A stretch of DNA of 6,367 bases from an uncultured Subdoligranulum sp. (GCA_900772715.1 CAAGRN010000201.1:1-6367), one strand, 5' to 3'. Counted from the first letter of the stretch, positions 1 to 4,171 are shown. Made by a program: numbers and translations. The notes: generated from the letters alone by a model not told the origin.

Positions 1-38
1 AAGCCCCCGGCAGAAACCTGCGTTTCTGCCGGGGGCTT
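1..38 (-). terminator. Intrinsic terminator after tRNA-Gly
   Basis: A perfect 16-bp stem (1-16 pairs with 23-38) with a 6-nt loop (17-22) lies 5 nt beyond the encoded CCA end of tRNA-Gly. The stem has a GC-rich middle flanked by A/T ends. Reading the minus strand, the U-tract expected after the stem would fall outside the window, so only the hairpin is seen. On the plus strand the stem is followed by TTCTTT, so it could also stop transcription entering from the left. It is most simply the end of the tRNA transcript. Confidence 0.8.
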
Positions 39-42
39 TCTT

Positions 43-118
43 TGGAGCGGCCGACGAGGCTCGAACTCGCTACCTCCACCTTGGCAAGGTGGCGCTCTAC
101 CAGATGAGCTACGGCCGC
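43..118 (-). tRNA. tRNA-Gly (anticodon GCC)
   Basis: The reverse complement folds as a standard tRNA. The acceptor strands are GCGGCCG (118-112) and CGGCCGC (53-47), the D-arm begins AGCTC, the anticodon loop reads TTGCCAA giving GCC for glycine, and the T-arm holds the GTTCGAGCC consensus. The discriminator is U (46) and CCA is encoded (45-43). Length is 73 nt plus CCA. It lies 38 nt after tRNA-Asn on the same strand and has no room for a conventional promoter of its own in that gap. Confidence 0.97.
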
Positions 119-120
119 AT

Positions 121-150
121 AAAAAAATCACCGAAGATGGGTTCGGTGAT
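121..150 (-). terminator. Terminator-like hairpin between the two tRNAs
   Basis: On the minus strand a 9-bp stem (150-142 with 135-127, arms ATCACCGAA and TTCGGTGAT) with a 6-nt loop is followed at once by a run of T (126-121). This looks like a Rho-independent terminator just after tRNA-Asn. If it worked fully, tRNA-Gly downstream would not be transcribed from the only visible promoter. It may therefore be a partial terminator or a processing or exonuclease-stop structure. Confidence 0.7.
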
Positions 151-156
151 CTTTGT

Positions 157-233
157 TGGCTGCCCCAGTCCGACTTGAACGGACGACACCCTGATTAACA
201 GTCAGGTGCTCTAACCAACTGAGCTATGGGGCA
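157..233 (-). tRNA. tRNA-Asn (anticodon GTT)
   Basis: The reverse complement gives acceptor strands TGCCCCA (233-227) and TGGGGCA (167-161), a D-arm starting AGCTCAGTTGG, the anticodon loop CTGTTAA with GTT for asparagine, and a T-arm with GTTCAAGTC. The discriminator is G (160) and CCA is encoded (159-157). Length is 74 nt plus CCA. A perfect promoter lies about 30 nt upstream, so this is the first gene of the tRNA unit. Confidence 0.97.
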
Positions 234-262
234 ATGTCAACTGCCTTGATGACAGCTTAATT

Positions 263-291
263 ATTATAGCAATGTTGGTGGGGTTTGTCAA
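263..291 (-). promoter_or_regulatory. Sigma-A promoter of the tRNA-Asn/tRNA-Gly unit
   Basis: On the minus strand a perfect -35 TTGACA (291-286) and a perfect -10 TATAAT (268-263) are separated by exactly 17 nt. The predicted start is near 256, about 23 nt before mature tRNA-Asn. An exact consensus promoter fits a highly expressed stable-RNA gene. It sits only about 32 nt beyond the rrf2-type gene's stop, and no terminator is visible in that gap. Confidence 0.92.
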
Positions 292-322
292 CAGATTTTT
301 TTATTTTTCCGGATTTTTTGCG

Positions 323-739
323 TCAGGAATTTGCCTTGCCATCCAAAACGCAGAGCTGTGCCAGCGTTACGCCGTCCACATAGCGGTTGATGGTATCGTT
401 CAGCCCCGCCCAAAAATCCAGCGTGTAGCACTGGCAGCGGCGCGGGCAGTCCGCCCCCGCGCCAAGGCATGGGATGGCAGTCAGCTCGCCCTCCACGGCG
501 CGCAGAATTTCACCGGCGGTGATATCCTCGGCAGGGCGCAGCAGGCGGTAGCCGCCCTGTGCGCCGCGCACGCTGCCCAAAAGCCCGGCTTTGCTCAGCG
601 GCGTGACGATTTGTTCCAGATACTTTAAGCTGATGCCTTGGGCATCGCTGATCTCCTTTAACGGTACAAGGTCCTTGGGGTGGTTGGCAAGCTCCACCAT
701 CAGGCGCAGGGCGTAGCGGTCGCGGGTCGAAAATTTCAT
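323..739 (-). CDS. Rrf2 family transcriptional regulator (IscR/CymR-like)
   Basis: This encodes a 138-residue DNA-binding regulator of the Rrf2 family, which includes IscR, CymR and NsrR and often senses Fe-S status, cysteine or NO. The N-terminus MKFSTRDRYALRLMVELA, the helix-turn-helix around residues 25-58 (LKEISDAQGIS, KYLEQIV, LSKAGLL) and the wing GAQGGYRLLRP (59-69) followed by ITAGEILRAVEG (73-84) are typical. Cysteines at 91, 98, 102 and 104 lie where IscR carries its cluster ligands (92, 98, 104), so an Fe-S cofactor is plausible though unproven. AGGAG lies about 12 nt before the ATG, which supports this start. The gene is divergent from the methionine importer operon, and its promoter overlaps a dyad, suggesting autoregulation. 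A role in sulfur amino-acid or Fe-S control is inferred from family and neighbour. The specific name cymR or iscR cannot be assigned from sequence alone. Confidence 0.9.
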   Translation of the reverse strand: MKFSTRDRYALRLMVELANHPKDLVPLKEISDAQGISLKYLEQIVTPLSKAGLLGSVRGAQGGYRLLRPAEDITAGEILRAVEGELTAIPCLGAGADCPRRCQCYTLDFWAGLNDTINRYVDGVTLAQLCVLDGKANS

Positions 740-760
740 AGCGGGTCGATCTCCTACTTT

Positions 761-780
761 GGTAATACTATTATCATACC
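761..780 (-). promoter_or_regulatory. Candidate autoregulatory operator over the rrf2-type promoter
   Basis: A 20-bp imperfect dyad beginning GGTA and ending TACC, with matching A/T positions inside, covers the -10 of the regulator's own promoter. A/T-rich dyads over the -10 are a common autoregulation layout for Rrf2 proteins. No established consensus matches it exactly, so it is only a candidate. Confidence 0.3.
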
Positions 781-800
781 ATATTTGTAGGAAAATGCAA
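773..800 (-). promoter_or_regulatory. Promoter of the Rrf2-family gene
   Basis: On the minus strand -35 TTGCAT (800-795) and -10 TATGAT (778-773) are 16 nt apart, and the TGG just before the -10 makes an extended -10 element. The expected start lies near 766, leaving a short leader of about 27 nt with AGGAG before the ATG at 739. Confidence 0.65.
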
Positions 801-820
801 CCCCCCGCGCATCTTTTCCA

Positions 821-839
821 CCGTGTTTGTACAAAACGG
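821..839. promoter_or_regulatory. Palindrome between the divergent promoters
   Basis: A 10-bp perfect palindrome TTTGTACAAA (826-835) is flanked by CCGT (821-824) and ACGG (836-839), which extend the symmetry with one extra G at 825. It lies between the -35 of the rrf2-type gene and the -35 of the met leader promoter, as an operator for either gene would. No protein can be assigned to it. Confidence 0.35.
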
Positions 840-863
840 CAAAAATCGCCAAATTGTCGTTTT
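833..863. promoter_or_regulatory. Inverted repeat directly upstream of the met leader promoter
   Basis: AAAACGGCAA (833-842) and TTGTCGTTTT (854-863) form an inverted repeat with nine of ten matching positions and an 11-nt spacer. The right arm ends 6 nt before the -35 hexamer of the leader promoter, a position typical of an activator or repressor site. It overlaps the TTTGTACAAA palindrome, so the two are alternative readings of the same DNA. Confidence 0.35.
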
Positions 864-868
864 GGGTG

Positions 869-897
869 TTGACAAGTGCGGCAAATGGGGCTATACT
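869..897 (+). promoter_or_regulatory. Sigma-A promoter of the met leader and metQNI operon
   Basis: Perfect -35 TTGACA (869-874) and near-perfect -10 TATACT (892-897) are separated by 17 nt. The start is expected near 904. That gives a leader of about 335 nt before metQ, long enough to hold the micro-ORF and terminator described below. The strength of this promoter fits control by attenuation rather than by weak initiation. Confidence 0.9.
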
Positions 898-950
898 ACC
901 GTCATAGAAACCAAACAGCAACACATTCTTGAGGAAAGGAGTACAGACCT

Positions 951-1040
951 ATGATCCGCAGCAGTGCTATGATGATGATGTGCATGTGCAGTGTGCCTCG
1001 GCAGCCTGTGCTTCCTTTCCTGTGCGCCAAACGCGCGTAA
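951..1040 (+). CDS. Met/Cys-rich leader peptide of a methionine attenuator
   Basis: This 29-codon micro-ORF (ATG at 951, TAA at 1038) has a strong Shine-Dalgarno AAAGGAG 9 nt before the ATG. It begins MIRSSA, then carries Met at codons 7-10 and 12 and Cys at codons 11 and 13 (MMMMCMC), with another Cys at 25. Six of 29 residues are Met, counting the start. It lies 47 nt after the predicted transcription start, is followed 13 nt after its stop by a strong intrinsic terminator, and precedes metQNI. A run of codons for the amino acid carried by the downstream transporter is the hallmark of ribosome-mediated attenuation (as in trp, his and leu leaders). The inferred role is to sense Met-tRNA, perhaps also Cys-tRNA, by ribosome stalling. 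The peptide itself probably has no function after translation. A metal-binding micropeptide is the alternative, but the terminator and downstream genes argue against it. Confidence 0.85.
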   Translation: MIRSSAMMMMCMCSVPRQPVLPFLCAKRA

Positions 1041-1068
1041 AACAGGATTTGCAGCGGGGTGCCGGGCA
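994..1068 (+). promoter_or_regulatory. Predicted antiterminator pairing in the met leader
   Basis: The segment TGCCTCGGCAGCC (994-1006), directly after the Met/Cys codons, can pair with GGTGCCGGGCA (1058-1068) in the terminator's 5' arm and loop: TGCC with GGCA, CGGCA with TGCCG, CC with GG, leaving a bulged T (998) and G (1004). That gives 11 Watson-Crick pairs excluding formation of the terminator. With a ribosome stalled at codons 7-10 (969-980) the segment would lie just beyond its leading edge and be free to pair. I worked the pairing out by eye; no folding energy was computed. Confidence 0.6.
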
Positions 1069-1087
1069 GCCGGCGCCCCGCTTTTTT
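1054..1087 (+). terminator. Intrinsic terminator (attenuator) upstream of metQ
   Basis: A 12-bp stem (GCGGGGTGCCGG at 1054-1065 with CCGGCGCCCCGC at 1070-1081, one G-U pair) with the 4-nt loop GCAG is followed by TTTTTT (1082-1087). A further A-U pair (1053 with 1082) is possible. The structure stands between a strong promoter and its only sizeable downstream genes, so it must be conditional. It is the switch element of the proposed methionine attenuator. Confidence 0.92.
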
Positions 1088-1123
1088 GCTGAATGCGTTT
1101 TATTTTAAGGGGAGGAACTTGTA

Positions 1124-1177
1124 ATGGAAAGAGGAACCATCTACAAACAGCCCGGTGTGCGAATGTGTCGTGGGTAA
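1124..1177 (+). CDS. Possible second micro-ORF in the metQ leader
   Basis: A 17-codon ORF starts at ATG 1124 behind AAGGGGAGG (1107-1115), one of the strongest ribosome sites in the window, with 8 nt spacing. It reads MERGTIYKQPGVRMCRG and stops at 1175-1177. Only the Met-Cys at codons 14-15, four codons before the stop, recalls the first leader peptide. A weak hairpin (1170-1189) overlaps its stop codon. It could be a second stalling peptide, a device that loads ribosomes onto the leader after antitermination, or a chance ORF. The function is unknown. Confidence 0.4.
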   Translation: MERGTIYKQPGVRMCRG

Positions 1178-1189
1178 GAGGGAACCCGC
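1170..1189 (+). other. Short hairpin over the stop of the second micro-ORF
   Basis: GTGGGT (1170-1175) can pair with ACCCGC (1184-1189), one pair being G-U, with an 8-nt loop. No U-tract follows, so it is not a terminator. The next 35 nt are unusually A/C-rich and look unstructured up to the metQ ribosome site. This region may simply keep that site open. Confidence 0.3.
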
Positions 1190-1238
1190 CAACATACAAC
1201 ACACACCAACACAACACAAAACATAAGGAGTTTTTATT

Positions 1239-2141
1239 ATGAAAAAGTTACTTTCTGCCGCGCTTGCCGCATCCCTGACCCTGAGCCTTGCCGCCTGCGG
1301 CTCTTCTGCCGCATCCTCTGCCCCCGCATCTTCGGAGGCTGCTTCCTCGGAGGCTGCTTCCTCCGCCGCTGCTGACAGCACCGCCGCCGAAAGCACCAAC
1401 GACCTCGCCGGCACCAAGCTGGTCGTCGCCGCTTCCCCCACGCCCCACGCCGAAATTCTGGAAGTTGCCAAGGACATCCTCGCCGAGCAGGGCATCACGC
1501 TGGAGATCAAGGAATTCAGCGACTACGTCCAGCCCAACCTCGTCACCGAAAACGGTGAGGTGGACGCCAACTACTTCCAGCACACCCCTTATCTGGACAG
1601 CTTCAACGCCGAGAACGGCACCCATCTGGTCAGCGTAGGCGCCATCCACTACGAGCCGTTCGGCGTCTATCCGGGCAAGAGCGATGACCTCGCCAACATT
1701 GCCGACGGCGCCACCATCGCCGTTCCCAACGACACCACCAACGAAGCCCGCGCCCTGCAGCTGCTGGCTGCGCAGGGCATCATCACCGTGCGCGAGGGTG
1801 CCGGTCTGACCGCCACCGTCAACGACATTGAGGAAAACCCCCACAACGTCAAGATCCAGGAGATCGAGGCTGCCCAGCTGCCCCGCACCGTGCAGGACGT
1901 TGACTTTGCCGTTATCAACGGCAACTACGCGATGGAGGCAGGCTTCTCCGTCGGCAAGGACGCCCTTGCCACCGAGGACGCTTCCTCTGAAGCAGCCCAG
2001 ACCTACGCCAACGTGCTGGTCGTAAAAGAGGGCAACGAGAACAGCCCCGCCATTCAGGCACTGCTGGCCGCTTTGCAGAGCGACAAGGTGCGCGACTACA
2101 TCAACGAAACCTATGACGGCGCCGTTGTGCCTATCTTCTGA
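1239..2141 (+). CDS. metQ: Methionine ABC transporter substrate-binding lipoprotein MetQ
   Basis: This is a 300-residue NlpA/MetQ family lipoprotein that captures methionine outside the membrane and passes it to MetN/MetI. A signal peptide (MKKLLSAALAASLTLSLAAC) ends in the lipobox LAAC with the lipidated Cys at residue 20. A Ser/Ala/Glu-rich linker (about 21-55) tethers the binding domain. Family motifs include LVVAASPTPHAEILE (61-75), VDANYFQHTPYLDSF (108-122), IAVPNDTTNEARALQLL (160-176) and FAVINGNYA (223-231). The start is supported by AAGGAG 8 nt upstream and by the signal peptide. Length is slightly above the usual 270-280 because of the linker. It is the first gene of metQNI and sits behind the Met/Cys leader attenuator, which supports methionine as the substrate. 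Related NlpA proteins can carry dipeptides, so affinity for Met alone is inferred. Confidence 0.95.
   Translation: MKKLLSAALAASLTLSLAACGSSAASSAPASSEAASSEAASSAAADSTAAESTNDLAGTKLVVAASPTPHAEILEVAKDILAEQGITLEIKEFSDYVQPNLVTENGEVDANYFQHTPYLDSFNAENGTHLVSVGAIHYEPFGVYPGKSDDLANIADGATIAVPNDTTNEARALQLLAAQGIITVREGAGLTATVNDIEENPHNVKIQEIEAAQLPRTVQDVDFAVINGNYAMEAGFSVGKDALATEDASSEAAQTYANVLVVKEGNENSPAIQALLAALQSDKVRDYINETYDGAVVPIF
1332..1361 (+). repeat. Tandem 15-nt repeat in the MetQ linker
   Basis: TCGGAGGCTGCTTCC occurs twice in exact tandem (1332-1346, 1347-1361), encoding SEAAS-SEAAS at residues 32-41. Because the unit is a multiple of three, gain or loss of copies would change linker length without breaking the frame. 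Such low-complexity linkers are common behind lipoboxes in Oscillospiraceae binding proteins. Confidence 0.85.
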
Positions 2142-2143
2142 TT

Positions 2144-2180
2144 TTTGCCGAAAAACTGCGGCAAATCGGGAAAATCCGAT
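2144..2180 (+). other. Two small hairpins after metQ
   Basis: TTTGCCG (2144-2150) pairs with CGGCAAA (2159-2165), and ATCGGG (2165-2170) pairs with TCCGAT (2175-2180) across an AAAA loop. They share base 2165 and lie 2 nt after the metQ stop. Neither has a U-tract. They may protect the 3' end of metQ mRNA. Confidence 0.35.
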
Positions 2181-2187
2181 AAAATGC

Positions 2188-2216
2188 TTGCATCCGGGCG
2201 AAATATAAGGTAAAAT
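2188..2216 (+). promoter_or_regulatory. Weak candidate internal promoter before metN
   Basis: TTGCAT (2188-2193) and TAAAAT (2211-2216) are 17 nt apart. The -10 is near consensus but the -35 matches only the TTG. The same TTGCAT -35 occurs at the rrf2-type promoter. If used, it would express metNI without passing the leader attenuator. The evidence is weak. Confidence 0.25.
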
Positions 2217-2218
2217 CA

Positions 2219-2252
2219 ATAGCGAGTGGGTCCTTTGCGGCTCATTCGCTAT
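2219..2252 (+). terminator. Long hairpin between metQ and metN (partial terminator or stabiliser)
   Basis: A 14-bp stem (2219-2232 with 2239-2252, three G-U pairs, 6-nt loop) begins with ATAGCGA and ends with TCGCTAT. Only CTTTGT follows, so termination would be partial at best. In transporter operons such a hairpin after the binding-protein gene commonly lets the binding protein be made in excess over the ATPase and permease. That role is inferred here. Confidence 0.5.
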
Positions 2253-2276
2253 CTTTGTAAGTGAGGAAGATTCCCA

Positions 2277-3275
2277 ATGATCGAACTGCAACACCTGACC
2301 AAGCGCTTTACCACCCAAAGCGGCACGGTCGTAGCGCTGAACGATATCAACCTGACCATCCGGGACGGCGATATCTACGGCATTATCGGTATGTCCGGCG
2401 CGGGCAAATCCACGCTGGTGCGCTGCATCAATATGCTGGAACGCCCCGATGAAGGCACCGTCGCCGTCAACGAACACCGTATGGAAGCCCTGACCCCCGC
2501 CCAGCTGCGCGCAGCCCGGCGCGAGATCACGATGATTTTTCAGCAGTTCAACCTGCTGATGCAGCGCACCTGCCTGCGCAATATTATGTTCCCGATGGAG
2601 CTTGCCAAGGTACCCAAGGACAAGGCGGAGGCGCGCGCCCGCGAGCTGCTGGCGCTGGTCGGTCTGCCCGACAAGGCGGATGCCTACCCGGCGCAGCTGT
2701 CCGGCGGGCAGAAGCAGCGTATTGCCATTGCGCGTGCGCTGGCAACCGACCCCAAGGTGCTGCTGTGCGACGAAGCCACCAGTGCGCTGGACCCCAACAC
2801 CACCCACGCCATCTTGGAACTGATCCGCAAGATCAACCGCGAGCTGGGCATTACGGTGGTGGTCATCACCCACCAGATGAGCGTGGTCGAGGAAATCTGC
2901 AACCGCGTGGCAATTCTGGATCAGGGTACTGTTGTGGAGGAGGGCGATGTGCAGGAAATTTTCAGCCATCCGAAATCCGCCGCTGCCCGCCGTCTGGTCT
3001 ATCCCGCCGGTGCGACCCGCACCGAAACGATGGACGGCTATACCACCGTGCGCGTGGCGTTCAACGGCACCCAGACCACCGACAAGCCGCTGGTCGCAAG
3101 CCTTGCCATCGAGTGCAGCGCGCTGGTTTCGATTTTGGCGGCGGATACCCGCATTGTCAACGGGCAGACCCTCGGCAGTATGCTGCTGGCGCTGCCCAAC
3201 GACGAAAATCGCGAAAAAGCACTGGACTACATCAAAAATTACCCGGGTATTACCTATGAGGAGGTGAACGGCTGA
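2277..3275 (+). CDS. metN: Methionine ABC transporter ATP-binding protein MetN
   Basis: This 332-residue ATPase powers methionine import with MetI and MetQ at the inner face of the membrane. The nucleotide-binding domain shows Walker A GMSGAGKST (38-46), the Q-loop IFQQFNLL (87-94), the signature LSGGQKQRIA (141-150), Walker B VLLCDEATSALD (161-172, catalytic Glu 166) and the H-loop His 199. The C-terminal part (about 255-332) fits the NIL/ACT-like domain that in MetN binds methionine and shuts the transporter off when cytoplasmic Met is high (trans-inhibition). That domain separates MetN from generic polar amino-acid ATPases. GAGGA lies about 9 nt before the ATG. The 135-nt gap from metQ holds hairpins, and the stop overlaps the metI start, so metNI are translationally coupled. 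Confidence 0.96.
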   Translation: MIELQHLTKRFTTQSGTVVALNDINLTIRDGDIYGIIGMSGAGKSTLVRCINMLERPDEGTVAVNEHRMEALTPAQLRAARREITMIFQQFNLLMQRTCLRNIMFPMELAKVPKDKAEARARELLALVGLPDKADAYPAQLSGGQKQRIAIARALATDPKVLLCDEATSALDPNTTHAILELIRKINRELGITVVVITHQMSVVEEICNRVAILDQGTVVEEGDVQEIFSHPKSAAARRLVYPAGATRTETMDGYTTVRVAFNGTQTTDKPLVASLAIECSALVSILAADTRIVNGQTLGSMLLALPNDENREKALDYIKNYPGITYEEVNG

Positions 3276-3973
3276 TGGCAGAATTTTTTGCAGGCAAGGA
3301 ATGGACGACCTTTATGCAGGTGCTGCCCACCCTGCCGTTTGAAACGTGGGAAACCATCTGGTCCACCTGCGTTGCCACGCTGCTGGCGCTGGTCATCGGT
3401 CTGCCGCTGGGCGTCTGCCTTGTCACCGGCGAAAAGGACGGCGTGCGCCCCCTGCCGCGCTGGCTGATGGTGCTGCTGAACGCCGTGATCAACCTGCTGC
3501 GCAGCGTACCGTTTTTGATTTTGATGATCATCGTCATCCCGCTGTCCCGTTTGATCGTAGGCACCTCCATCGGCACGGTGGCGTCCATTGTGCCGCTGGT
3601 GATCGCGTCCTTCCCGTTTGTGTCGCGTCTGGTCGAAACCAGTATGCGCGAGGTGGACGCCGGTGTCATTGAAGCCGCGCAGAGTATGGGTGCATCGCCC
3701 CTGCAAATTATTATGAAGGTGATGATCCCCGAAAGTATGCCCAGCCTTGTGGCGAACATCACGATCGCCGCCACGACCATTATGGGCTACGGCGCTATGG
3801 CGGGCATTATCGGCGGCGGGGGCTTAGGCAAGGTCGCCATCAACTACGGCTACTACCGCTTTAACGTGGTGCTGGAATTTGTTGCCACGGCGCTGCTGGT
3901 CGTGCTGGTGCAGGTGCTGCAGACTTTCGGCACCAAGCTCGCCGTCCGGTGCGATAAGAGAATACAGAAATAA
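3275..3973 (+). CDS. metI: Methionine ABC transporter permease MetI
   Basis: This 232-residue integral membrane protein forms the transport channel as a homodimer with MetN. It has about five hydrophobic segments (roughly 31-50, 65-90, 97-116, 158-183 and 197-217), as usual for MetI. The cytoplasmic EAA loop, which docks on the ATPase, is seen as EAAQSMGASPLQIIMKVMIP (133-152). The motif GYGAMAGIIGGGGLGKVAINYGY (171-193) is strongly conserved in this family. The ATG shares one base with the metN stop (TGATG), and GAGGAGG lies just upstream inside metN. A strong terminator follows 4 nt after the stop, closing the operon. Confidence 0.96.
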   Translation: MAEFFAGKEWTTFMQVLPTLPFETWETIWSTCVATLLALVIGLPLGVCLVTGEKDGVRPLPRWLMVLLNAVINLLRSVPFLILMIIVIPLSRLIVGTSIGTVASIVPLVIASFPFVSRLVETSMREVDAGVIEAAQSMGASPLQIIMKVMIPESMPSLVANITIAATTIMGYGAMAGIIGGGGLGKVAINYGYYRFNVVLEFVATALLVVLVQVLQTFGTKLAVRCDKRIQK

Positions 3974-3977
3974 CAGG

Positions 3978-4011
3978 AATCGGCACCCCGCAAGGGGTGC
4001 CGATTTTAGTT
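3978..4011 (+). terminator. Intrinsic terminator of the metQNI operon
   Basis: A 12-bp perfect stem (AATCGGCACCCC at 3978-3989 with GGGGTGCCGATT at 3994-4005) is capped by the stable GNRA tetraloop GCAA and followed by a T-rich stretch (TTTTAGTTTATT from 4004). It lies directly after the metI stop. Confidence 0.93.
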
Positions 4012-4020
4012 TATTGCGCG

Positions 4021-4048
4021 GTAGGGGCGGGGCATGCCCCGCCCGCGG
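4021..4048 (+). repeat. Palindromic repeat unit 1 (GTAGGGGCGG type)
   Basis: The head GTAGGG leads into a perfect 20-bp palindrome GGGCGGGGCATGCCCCGCCC (4025-4044). It is the first of three such units in the convergent gap between metI and the DUF5662 gene. Units of this style look like REP-type extragenic palindromes and recall repeats seen in Oscillospiraceae genomes; this is recognition, not a search. Confidence 0.75.
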
Positions 4049-4080
4049 TTTTGCGGTTGCAACGACATAACGGGTACTCT

Positions 4081-4105
4081 GTAGGGGCGGCATATATGCC
4101 GCCCG
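4081..4105 (+). repeat. Palindromic repeat unit 2 (GTAGGGGCGG type)
   Basis: The same GTAGGGGCGG head, exactly 60 nt after the first, leads into a perfect 20-bp palindrome GGGCGGCATATATGCCGCCC (4085-4104). It is flanked by a near-perfect inverted pair, GGTTGCAACG (4055-4064) and CGTTGCAGCC (4104-4113). Outer arms match unit 1 while the centre differs, which suggests compensated divergence of a structured element. Confidence 0.75.
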
Positions 4106-4147
4106 TTGCAGCCATCCCGGTAAATCGACCCAACGGGTAAACGGCAC

Positions 4148-4171
4148 GGAACGGTCGAGACCGTTCCCTAC
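4148..4171 (-). repeat. Palindromic repeat unit 3, inverted orientation
   Basis: On the minus strand the GTAGGG head (4171-4166) leads into GGAACGGTC-TC-GACCGTTCC (4167-4148): 9-bp arms around 2 nt, again 20 bp in total. It faces units 1 and 2. The stem sequence is unrelated to theirs, yet head, length and symmetry are kept. Copies of AACGGGTA at 4069-4076 and 4132-4139 lie between the units. Confidence 0.65.

Noticed and set aside
272..628. 118-codon open frame on the plus strand
   Set aside because: It is antisense to the well-supported Rrf2 gene and starts inside the tRNA promoter region.
951..1040. Copper- or metal-binding Met/Cys micropeptide
   Set aside because: The Met/Cys run fits metal binding, but the terminator, the antiterminator complement and the methionine importer downstream make a regulatory leader the simpler reading.
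904..1238. S-box (SAM) riboswitch or T-box in the metQ leader
   Set aside because: Both are common ahead of methionine genes, but I find no T-box TGGNACCGCG-like bulge sequence and no S-box core or multi-helix layout. The leader contains a translated-looking ORF and a simple terminator instead.
1248..2969. 573-codon open frame on the minus strand
   Set aside because: It lies antisense to metQ and metN, spans their intergenic gap and matches no family I know. GC-rich third positions of the plus-strand genes explain it.
3250..3780. Minus-strand open frames opposite metI
   Set aside because: Their products are mirror-image reads of the permease with Thr/Ser/Ile or Gln/His/Arg bias and no ribosome site; metI is unambiguous on the plus strand.
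4021..4171. CRISPR array
   Set aside because: There are only three units. They are palindromic with different stems and mixed orientation, and there are no constant-length direct repeats with unique spacers.
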